From contig JAQISU010000132.1 of the NCBI GenBank assembly GCA_029339505.1, forward strand, positions 6,628,501 through 6,692,500: 64,000 nucleotides of DNA, read 5' to 3'. Below the pieces are notes generated by a model. The model was not told where the DNA came from. It made no database searches and saw only the letters and a list, made by a program, of their open reading frames with translations. Below are positions 9,132 to 15,883 of the stretch, one piece after another; positions within the stretch are counted from its first letter, which is position 1; each line of letters begins with the position of its first letter. Made by a program: the position numbers and the translations under genes. The DNA is from Unio delphinus (Eukaryota; Mollusca; Bivalvia; Unionida; Unionidae).

Positions 9132-9641
9132 TTAATAAATCGTTCCTGGTAGTCTTAGACCCTTTCCGCTGTACCACGAATACGGGGTTCCTGGTAGTCT
9201 TAGACCCTTTCCGCTGTACCACGAATACGGGGTTCCTGGTAGTCTTAGACCCTTTCCCTTTTTTTTATATCCTTTCCCAGTTGCTTTCTTTAGTGCCATT
9301 CCTGCTGCAGTACCAACGGCTCCTAACGCAGCCGCTTTAGCCACCGCTGGGGCTGCTGCTGCAATCAATGCTGGAATCGCAGCTAACAACGGAAATATAC
9401 CGCCTGTTTTAATCATATTTTTGATAGCAGCCGCAGAGAGAGTAATCTGAACACCTTTTTTGGCTGCAAGTGCATCATTGAAATGTTTTATTTGACGAGT
9501 TGTCAGTGATAATTTATTTGCACCACCAGTCATTTGGTTGGGTTTCAACGTGATTGTGGTTCCACATTTTTTAGCTGATTCCGATTGCAATTTTTTGATT
9601 TGACCAGGAGTTAACGCAACACTAATAACACTATATGACAT
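9132..9641 (-). CDS. Hydrophobic minor virion/core protein with repeated LPGTPY tail
   Basis: 169 residues. Two related basic/amphipathic modules (VALTPGQIKKLQS and LSLTTRQIKHFND) are followed by a Ala/Leu-rich hydrophobic stretch (FPLLAAIPALIAAAAPAVAK) and a Lys/Gly-rich tail. The tail contains 2.7 copies of a 15-residue unit, GKGLRLPGTPYSWYS (45-bp DNA repeat, about 9140-9250). This layout (TPGQ modules, amphipathic stretch, basic end) is common in Polinton/adintovirus virion proteins and recalls adenovirus membrane-active or core proteins. MTGG-A at residues 37-41 fits the adenain consensus. It is directly upstream of the protease and overlaps its open frame. Confidence 0.7.
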   Translation of the reverse strand: MSYSVISVALTPGQIKKLQSESAKKCGTTITLKPNQMTGGANKLSLTTRQIKHFNDALAAKKGVQITLSAAAIKNMIKTGGIFPLLAAIPALIAAAAPAVAKAAALGAVGTAAGMALKKATGKGYKKKGKGLRLPGTPYSWYSGKGLRLPGTPYSWYSGKGLRLPGTIY

Positions 9642-9689
9642 TATACATAATTGATTGATTCTAATTCAATGAAAAATCGAGAAAATCAA

Positions 9690-11099
9690 TCAAAGATTTT
9701 CTACTGGTGCATCTACCACTCTCATTCTTCCACCAACACCTTCGAGTAGCATTGATTTATCACTGAGAATGACAGCAACCGCTCTATAATTAGCAATAGC
9801 ACCACGAGTCACATTAGCTCTAAAGTGTATATCAACAACAGATTGTCTCATCAAATCGAGATGTTCCAGTGAGAAGTAATAGATCGGATACAGATTTTTA
9901 AAATCATATTGTGATATTTGCAAACCAGTATCGACATTTTGATCGCGTGCAATAAATGACAACAGACGATGATAAACTCGTGCAATATGATTTTCGGTGT
10001 AATTAAGTTGTATATCCTCGGATGGTTCCTGCTGGCCGTTTATTCTCAGTGAGACGTCTTTCACACCTAACTGATCAAATATCATATGGCTGGAGAGTTG
10101 ATTGCCAACTCGTGTGTTATCCTGTAACGCAATAAATATATGACGTGGCGCAGCAACACCTTGTTTTGATGCTAGATTCCACGTGAATAACCCGTTGATA
10201 TTTGATTGTTTAACATCTGTACTCACGGTTAGCCAACTCAACAACGACTTTCCTCCTTGGTTCATAAATGATAGTAATCGTTCTTCTGTGGTGATTGCTG
10301 GAGTCAACACTGGCATCCACAATGATATTTTTGTTAAATTGACTTTACCGGCATCAGCATTGGGATTTGCAGCATCTACTGGAATCCTCCAGATTGCGTC
10401 ATTATCATCACTCTTTCGTACAAGCGATACTGTATGCTTCGCCCCGTAGATAACGTTTCTGACGTTTCTACAGAATCCAAATATGTGATGCAGTGGAATC
10501 GTGCATGAAAATGATTTACGCGCTCCTTGCAACATTGCGTTTCGTGTTGCGGCTCCTAGATTGAAATTAACGTCGTTGTTTATAATCATATTCTCGACAT
10601 CAGCATCACTATTATCACGTTTTTTTGGTCGTCTTACAACAAATGGATTTCCTCCAGCGGTATTCTTACCATCTTTTGCAAACATCATAGAGGGTCCTGC
10701 TGATCTTGTATAATCATCAGAATATCTCGCTAACCCGATTATTGTTGTAGCCACATCAACATCGCGATCTATGGACTCAATTTCTTTTCCATCAATGAGA
10801 TATCTAGCACTCTCAAATAACGCCATAATACCATTATTGACAAAACCGACTTGAGTACCATCTGGATACGGTGCTGGTACAGCAGGAGTATCATCAGCTG
10901 TTACAAGTTCTCCTTCTACTTCAATAAACGCTTCACAGGGCAAAAAGTATTTACTGGTATCATGGACTTGAAGTTCAATTCTTGCTCGACTATTTGAGTC
11001 TATGGCATGATAGGCGTAATATTGATAATCGCGTACAGAATCATCCTTGCGAACTGGGGCGTCTATATCAAACGCTGGATCAGGTGACTGTTTGAACAT
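9690..11099 (-). CDS. Major capsid protein candidate (double jelly-roll type)
   Basis: 469 residues, the longest virion-block protein. Recognisable segments are KYFLPCEAFIEVEGELV (residues 50-66), NNGIMALFESARYLIDGKEI (88-107), IPLHHIFGFCRNVRNVIYGA (about 199-218) followed by a VRKSDDNDAIW loop, and a C-terminal beta-rich region with YPIYYFSLEHLDLM. These match, by recall, a capsid-type family found with Polinton/adintovirus ATPase and protease genes. It is somewhat shorter than classical Polinton capsid proteins. The position beside the core protein and the protein-VI-like gene supports a hexon-like role. A structure prediction showing two stacked jelly rolls would settle it. Confidence 0.8.
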   Translation of the reverse strand: MFKQSPDPAFDIDAPVRKDDSVRDYQYYAYHAIDSNSRARIELQVHDTSKYFLPCEAFIEVEGELVTADDTPAVPAPYPDGTQVGFVNNGIMALFESARYLIDGKEIESIDRDVDVATTIIGLARYSDDYTRSAGPSMMFAKDGKNTAGGNPFVVRRPKKRDNSDADVENMIINNDVNFNLGAATRNAMLQGARKSFSCTIPLHHIFGFCRNVRNVIYGAKHTVSLVRKSDDNDAIWRIPVDAANPNADAGKVNLTKISLWMPVLTPAITTEERLLSFMNQGGKSLLSWLTVSTDVKQSNINGLFTWNLASKQGVAAPRHIFIALQDNTRVGNQLSSHMIFDQLGVKDVSLRINGQQEPSEDIQLNYTENHIARVYHRLLSFIARDQNVDTGLQISQYDFKNLYPIYYFSLEHLDLMRQSVVDIHFRANVTRGAIANYRAVAVILSDKSMLLEGVGGRMRVVDAPVENL

Positions 11100-11140
11100 T
11101 TTATTCTATTTATCAGAGTCTAAATCGCGATTTTCCATTT

Positions 11141-11578
11141 TCATCGTCGTAGTTTTTTAAAGCCACTTCCTGCTATCATATTTGCAATATTGCTTTGGTC
11201 GGGGGTTAAAGCCATCGACGCTAATTTTTCGTCTACTGCGTTATTTATAATTCTACTAACACTTGCAGGCATTTCCGCTGTAGATGGCAATGGTACCGGT
11301 TTCTTTTTTCGTCTCACTAATGATGTTATTTTATTCTTCGCAGTTGAAAACGCTTTTCCAGCAAAATCTCCAACAGCACTAATACCCTTATCACGAATAA
11401 CATCAATGGCTTTCATTCCTAGTTGTTTAGCCAACGGCATCACTTTTGGAGCCATTCTCGCAAATAACCCTGCAATGGTATTGCCTAAACCATCTCCGTA
11501 GTATGCTCTATAAACCGGAAACCGTGAATTAACTACGTAGACGGGGGTTGGTTTATCATGATTGTAGTGTATGATCAT
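11141..11578 (-). CDS. Protein-VI-like minor virion protein
   Basis: 145 residues: an N-terminal tyrosine-rich segment, then a glycine/hydrophobic amphipathic helix region (GLGNTIAGLFARMAPKVMPL), a Lys/Arg-rich centre (LVRRKKKPVPLPS), and a C-terminal end NMIAGSGFKKLRR. The architecture (amphipathic membrane-lytic helix near the N-terminus, basic centre, protease-consensus site IAGS-G before a short basic tail) parallels adenovirus protein VI. A 36-bp element shared with the next gene upstream covers its start codon, suggesting common regulation. Function is inferred. Confidence 0.65.
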   Translation of the reverse strand: MIIHYNHDKPTPVYVVNSRFPVYRAYYGDGLGNTIAGLFARMAPKVMPLAKQLGMKAIDVIRDKGISAVGDFAGKAFSTAKNKITSLVRRKKKPVPLPSTAEMPASVSRIINNAVDEKLASMALTPDQSNIANMIAGSGFKKLRR

Positions 11579-11608
11579 TATTTGAAATCAGAAACAATTT
11601 TTCAATTG
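11573..11608 (-). promoter_or_regulatory. Shared 36-bp start-proximal element, copy 1
   Basis: On the minus strand CAATTGAAAAATTGTTTCTG leads into ATTTCAAATA and the ATG of the protein-VI-like gene. The same 36 bases with one mismatch lie at 12666-12701, before the next virion gene. Candidate late promoter or 5' leader signal. Confidence 0.6.
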
Positions 11609-11618
11609 ACTTTTCAAT

Positions 11619-12671
11619 TCAGTCACTATGATACCCATTTGCTAACTCGTCAATGAAATCTCGATATGTGCTGATATCCATGATACCACCCTGAAATAAT
11701 CGTCTACAGATATCAGCTGCTTCATTAATTATTTCCGGTGAGTTATTTCCAGCTCGGAAACCTCCTACAAGAACTTCTAATCGTGATATATCATTGATAA
11801 CACTACCAGGACATGTCGTGGTAGAGTCAAAGACTCCAGCGTTGAAATCCTTTGGATTTCCAATCGAATATCCTTTTCCGCTTGTTTCCTCAGTTGTACC
11901 AGTTGCGCCCTCACTATCATCAAGTAATTGCCTTTGTCGGCCTCGACTTTGTTGTTTTTGTATACCATAGCTATCAACTCCTGCTTTAAAAGTTCTGTAC
12001 TCAATTGTATCCTTTTTCAAATTACCAGTAATCTCCTTGTTTATTTTATATAACCAATCTACCCAGTCGTCTCGTTTAATTCTACTGTTTTTATACTCGT
12101 CTTTTAAAAACTCTTCCCTTGAATAATATTTTTGGATAGCGAAAATGCCAAAATCTGCATAATCTTCGAGTTTTATTAATTGAGATTCTTTGATTTCTTT
12201 TATAGCTTCTTCGGTGAATTTGTCTATAAAGGGAACACCTCTTGGGGTGACGACATCAACAGGTTGTGGTTCAGGTGTGGAAACTCTTTGAGTTTCAGGC
12301 GCAGAATCATCAATATCAGCTAATCGTTCATACTCGCGCTGAGTTTTTATATCACTGGATAACTGTTGTATCCCTGCGCGTGTTTGTCCGGTCTCTGCTG
12401 CTATCTTTTCAAGCGTATCAAGCAGCGGCGCCTTCTTTACTCGTTCTCGCTCAGGAATATCTCCGTATATCGCTGCTTCAGTTAACTTTTTCACATCTTT
12501 GGTCGCACTTGTTATCGGAGTAAACAGTTGTTCACTTGACACAGAAAAGTCAGTCTGCGCTTGTTGTCGTTGTTGTAGTTTATTCCGTACAGAGTCACGA
12601 ATTGGTACAAATCTCCTGATTGCATCCAGTCGTTCACGAGCTAATCGGGTTGTTAATGCTTCATTGACCAT
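11619..12671 (-). CDS. Conserved Polinton-associated protein of unknown function
   Basis: 350 residues, helical and charged. The N-terminal half is rich in Gln/Arg/Glu (KLQQRQQAQTDF, GIQQLSSDIKTQREYERL), probably coiled coil. A Pro-rich linker (PEPQPVDVVTPRG) follows. The C-terminal region has ISRLEVLVGGFRAGNNSPEI and a final helix (MDISTYRDFIDELANGY). The combination of a coiled-coil front and a short terminal module with R-L-E-x-L-x-G-x-x-A-G-N resembles, by recall, an uncharacterised family beside capsid genes in invertebrate Polinton-like elements. A virion scaffold or tegument-like role is possible but unproven. Confidence 0.65.
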   Translation of the reverse strand: MVNEALTTRLARERLDAIRRFVPIRDSVRNKLQQRQQAQTDFSVSSEQLFTPITSATKDVKKLTEAAIYGDIPERERVKKAPLLDTLEKIAAETGQTRAGIQQLSSDIKTQREYERLADIDDSAPETQRVSTPEPQPVDVVTPRGVPFIDKFTEEAIKEIKESQLIKLEDYADFGIFAIQKYYSREEFLKDEYKNSRIKRDDWVDWLYKINKEITGNLKKDTIEYRTFKAGVDSYGIQKQQSRGRQRQLLDDSEGATGTTEETSGKGYSIGNPKDFNAGVFDSTTTCPGSVINDISRLEVLVGGFRAGNNSPEIINEAADICRRLFQGGIMDISTYRDFIDELANGYHSD

Positions 12672-12701
12672 TATTTGAAATCAGAAACAATTTTTCAATT
12701 G
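12666..12701 (-). promoter_or_regulatory. Shared 36-bp start-proximal element, copy 2
   Basis: Matches 11573-11608 with one mismatch and includes the ATG at 12669-12671. A second partial copy of its core (ACAATTTTTCAAT on the plus strand) follows at about 12705-12718. A shorter version (GTTTTCAATTG, about 7641-7651) precedes the membrane-protein gene. Confidence 0.6.
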
Positions 12702-12948
12702 CAAAACAATTTTTCAATCCGACCTAACACGATCATAGAAGCGTTATTTCATCCTATCAATGATGGCGAAAGTCACATAATTGCTATAAATAATACTGAT
12801 AGTTTCGCCATTCTATTTTTGATCAATCCGAACCAGCCATCAATTTTTTATTCACTGATTTCAACAGTTTTAATCAAAAAATGCTAAAAAAAAATTAAAA
12901 TCTCTATGAGGGACGGTCACAATCAAATAATGATAAATGGTTGGTCAA
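12702..12948. other. Intergenic AT-rich gap in virion block
   Basis: Contains an imperfect inverted repeat (ATGATGGCGAAAGT near 12760 against GATAGTTTCGCCATTCT near 12799), an A9 tract and no convincing coding frame. It is probably the leader/promoter of the 12671 gene and terminal DNA of the next gene. Confidence 0.5.
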
Positions 12949-13305
12949 TCAAAATTGTTCATTTTCTTGAATTAACGCCCGTAGGTTTCTAACTTTAGAA
13001 TTAACCTCCTTTTTCAATTCGTATTCGTACCCCAATTCTTTTCGTATTCGTTCTACGATGGTATACAACGGAGCGAACACACTTACGTCACTGGAGAATG
13101 CGAGAGAGTCCCGAATAGAATCCTGAATTCTCTTGATGAGCGCATACTTCTTTGGTAGCATATATTTATTGTTGTTAACTCCGTATTCTATATCCTGAAA
13201 ATCAGACATGATTTGATCAGGATTTAACCCATCTGATAGTTCAATATCCCAACTTTTCAATTTTGAAATCTCGGATATGATGCTATTCATGTTTTCAGAA
13301 TTCAT
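12949..13305 (-). CDS. Small helical protein of unknown function
   Basis: The frame opens at 13350, where its first ATG overlaps the upstream HNH gene's stop region. The Met at 13305 (MNSENMNSIISEISKLKSWD) is a more natural start and gives about 118 residues. The product is helical with many charged residues (IRKELGYEYELKKEVNSKVR at the C-terminus). No motif is recognised. It sits between the HNH endonuclease and the virion block and is read in the same direction. Confidence 0.5.
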   Translation of the reverse strand: MNSENMNSIISEISKLKSWDIELSDGLNPDQIMSDFQDIEYGVNNNKYMLPKKYALIKRIQDSIRDSLAFSSDVSVFAPLYTIVERIRKELGYEYELKKEVNSKVRNLRALIQENEQF

Positions 13306-13349
13306 TATTCTATAATAATGATATATTTCTAAATGAAAAATATGACGCA

Positions 13350-13841
13350 TTAGACGTAACTAAATCGAATTTTCTGTCCTGTCTTTTTCGAAATCGCCGT
13401 TTTGGTTATCCCCTCTGCAACTCTTCGTACTGAGGATCCACAAATATCGAAGTGCCTACCGGCTTCATTCATTGATTGAAATATTTTTTCTTCGTTAGTT
13501 ATCGTATTCAAAGATTTAACAGGTCTCGCTTTTTTCGAGTATTTCCCAGTCCCCCCTCGTTCGGAATTTTCACTTTGTGTGATAGCCTGCAGATTTGATA
13601 AAGAATTGTTTTTCGGATTAAAATCGATATGATCAATAACAAAATCATCCTCGATCAATCCATAAAAACACTCAAATGCGAAACGATGATTGAGATAAGA
13701 TTTCTTTCCAGCACCAAACACCAAGTACCCTTGATTATTCACAGAACCAACTGGTTTCTTCAGTCTGCGGTTTCTTACAACACCATCACTGGATGCTTCA
13801 TAATTTGTGATCACAGGGTGTTGTCTGAATTCTTGGTTCAT
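13350..13841 (-). CDS. HNH homing-type endonuclease with NUMOD DNA-binding region
   Basis: 163 residues. The N-terminus (YEASSDGVVRNRR) is a NUMOD4-like motif. Then come NHRFAFECFYG (residues 51-61), IDHIDFNPKNN (69-79) and NLQAITQSEN (83-92), the HNH_3 signature with the His-Asp metal/active residues. The C-terminus (SMNEAGRHFDICGSSVRRVA) is a NUMOD1-like helix-turn-helix. Such proteins nick or cut DNA and are typical free-standing selfish genes in large DNA viruses and phages. It lies among the element's leftward genes and may be a passenger. Confidence 0.85.
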   Translation of the reverse strand: MNQEFRQHPVITNYEASSDGVVRNRRLKKPVGSVNNQGYLVFGAGKKSYLNHRFAFECFYGLIEDDFVIDHIDFNPKNNSLSNLQAITQSENSERGGTGKYSKKARPVKSLNTITNEEKIFQSMNEAGRHFDICGSSVRRVAEGITKTAISKKTGQKIRFSYV

Positions 13842-13855
13842 TCGTATACATAATA

Positions 13856-14260
13856 CTATTGTTTGTCTAATTCATTGTTTGGTTTAATGATAAATCTTTC
13901 GATGTAGTCTTGAGGAGTTCTTATGATTTTATCCTTGATACTGACTTTGTCAGCGTCAAGAATACTGACTTTGTCAGCGTCAAGAATACTGACTTTGTCA
14001 GCGTCAGGGTCATAATTTCTGATTGATTGTCCATTTTTTATTCTTTTATCATAATAACGCTTCAACTCCCTGTATCGCTTACCACCGCAATTCAAACACA
14101 ACTGAGATTTTCCCCTGACCCCAACTCCACATAGAATACAGGGTAACGGACCAAGGCTTCCACGTCGAAAGCTTTGCATATGATACCCACAAAACTCATT
14201 TCTGCATGATTTGTTACACGGGGTTACTGATCCAATCCTAAGCCACTTGCAGTGATTCAT
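13856..14260 (-). CDS. Cys-rich zinc-binding protein of the element
   Basis: The frame opens at 14278; the second Met (14260, MNHCKWLRIG) gives a 134-residue product. Cysteines are arranged as C-x10-C-x3-C-x4-C-x2-H, then C-x2-C ... C-x2-C (PCILCGVG, LCLNCGGKR), suggesting two zinc-binding modules, followed by a basic helix (YRELKRYYDKR). The C-terminal part contains three copies of an 8-residue unit, LDADKVSI, encoded by a 24-bp repeat (about 13937-14012). It is the first gene of the leftward block and faces the rightward replication block head-to-head, so it could be an early regulator. That role is inference. Confidence 0.65.
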   Translation of the reverse strand: MNHCKWLRIGSVTPCNKSCRNEFCGYHMQSFRRGSLGPLPCILCGVGVRGKSQLCLNCGGKRYRELKRYYDKRIKNGQSIRNYDPDADKVSILDADKVSILDADKVSIKDKIIRTPQDYIERFIIKPNNELDKQ

Positions 14261-14302
14261 TATATAAAAATCTTTCATTTAAATGCTTGTTTTAATTATA
14301 GC

Positions 14303-14848
14303 ATGAGGGAATTAAGGAGAACGCCTTCGAAAAATGCTGAATTCAATGCTGATAAGGAGTTTAAGAGATTATTAAAAATTAGTCCTAAATTTAATATCGA
14401 TAGACCCAAAAAACGTAACAAACGTCCAAGAGACGGAAACATGAAAGAGTTTAAGAGATTATTAAAAATTAGTCCTAAATTTAATATCGATAGACCCAAA
14501 AAACGTAACAAACGTCCAAGAGACGGAAATATGAAAGAGTTTAAGAGATTATTGAAAATTAATCCTAAATTTAATCTCGATAAACCAAAAAAACGTAACA
14601 AACGTCCAAGAGACGGAAATATGAAAGAGTTTAAGAGATTATTGAAAATTAATCCTAAATTTAATCTCGATAAACCAAAAAAACGTAACAAAATTAGTCC
14701 TAAATTTAATCTCGATAAACCAAAAAAAACGTCCAAGAGATTACCCTGGAAAGATGCTCAATTCAATCTCGATATAGTTTCTAATACACCAAAGAATACA
14801 ATTCTTGATAAAGCCATGATTAGTAAAATCAGAGACTGTTTTAATTAA
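14303..14848 (+). CDS. Basic tandem-repeat protein (possible N-terminal extension of replication protein)
   Basis: The frame is open from 14252; the likely start is MRELRRTPSKN at 14303. It is dominated by three full and one partial copies of a 30-residue unit (EFKRLLKISPKFNIDRPKKR...), from 90-bp DNA repeats at 14357-14692, plus a short fourth-type repeat. The product is extremely basic (KKRNKRPRDG). It ends at a TAA at 14846-14848, and the same frame reopens at once into the PolB-like segment. It may therefore be a DNA-binding extension of that protein cut off by a stop, or a separate small gene. Confidence 0.6.
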   Translation: MRELRRTPSKNAEFNADKEFKRLLKISPKFNIDRPKKRNKRPRDGNMKEFKRLLKISPKFNIDRPKKRNKRPRDGNMKEFKRLLKINPKFNLDKPKKRNKRPRDGNMKEFKRLLKINPKFNLDKPKKRNKISPKFNLDKPKKTSKRLPWKDAQFNLDIVSNTPKNTILDKAMISKIRDCFN

Positions 14849-15883
14849 TTCAAGCGTGATGGAGCATCTTATTGTTGGTCAACATTTCGAATTGATGGTG
14901 TTGTTGACGCTACCATGAATGATGAAAAAGCAGCAGTGATAATTTCACGTGTTGGGGAAAAAAGGCATTTTTTCCGAATCAAATTCATTATCGAAGTCGA
15001 TGGCAAATGGATTATTAGGGATAAATTTGAACCAATCCTCAAGAATAAAAAAGCTGTCATTGTGAGTAGAGATTCCAAACCAGGAATTCTAACCGGAATC
15101 GATAAGCCATACTACGAAAGATCTTATCCCGTAACAGCAATGGTTTATGGGATATATCCGTTAAATGATAAACCCGATATCGCAAAACTAGCTCCTATGA
15201 AATATTCTAGTTCACTGAATTGTGTAGCAGAACGAATAATAGAACACTTCACAAATGCGTCCCGGGGGAATAAACTAACTGATCTAAGACGAAAAAAAAT
15301 AACCGAGTGGGAATTAACGGTAAAACAGCACGGTGCAAAGATTTCTGATATAGCTAAATTAGAAGCATCATTAAAATTCCCAATATCAGTAACAACAATA
15401 ACCGGAGAAGTATTATACGAACCGAAATATCAATCGCGAGGAGCCCCAATACAGATTATTGATCATAACGAACACGCGTGGACACCTGCGGTAACAATAT
15501 TTCTACGAGAACGAACCGTGAGATATATCCCCCCAGAATTTTCCGGGGATGTTTTCTATGAAGAGAGATTATTTGATGCTATTCATGCGTTGTGTAAGGA
15601 TGATCCTGTGTCAGTGTGGTTACTTAGAAGTGATGAAGAATTCGATCAATTTGTAAAACCAAATGGTGAATTATATCGCATTGAAGAATTAGATAACAGA
15701 ATGAGAAAAATCGCTAGTGATTTTTCACCGGAGAATTCCCATGAAAAACTACTCACGGATAGTTTTACTATTCCATCAGTGGTAGCTCACTTCGCAAGAG
15801 AAAAAAACTCATGGCGTCCAACACGAAGTGATTTTCTCGAGGATGTTAAATTGAAGTTTTCTCGGATATGGGGAATGCGCTGA
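14849..15883 (+). pseudogene. PolB-like replication protein, N-terminal segment
   Basis: Open frame from the codon after the 14846 stop to a TGA at 15881-15883. The first ATG is at 14915 (322 residues from there). Segments such as SLNCVAERIIEHF, RRKKITEWELTVKQHG and IIDHNEHAWTPAV resemble, by recall, the N-terminal part of a PolB/helicase protein family that is expanded in glomeromycotan fungi. No clear exonuclease motif set is visible. Its frame ends where another frame, offset by +1, takes over at a G4 run (15870-15873). It is therefore the front piece of the product that continues at 15918. Confidence 0.6.

Noticed and set aside
12675..12887. 70-codon plus-strand frame in the virion-block gap
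   Set aside because: Lies antisense to a gene leader with the shared start element; no similarity and low-complexity composition.
14296..14736. 146-codon minus-strand frame opposite the basic repeat gene
   Set aside because: Antisense shadow of the 90-bp repeats; Leu/Phe-rich without motifs.
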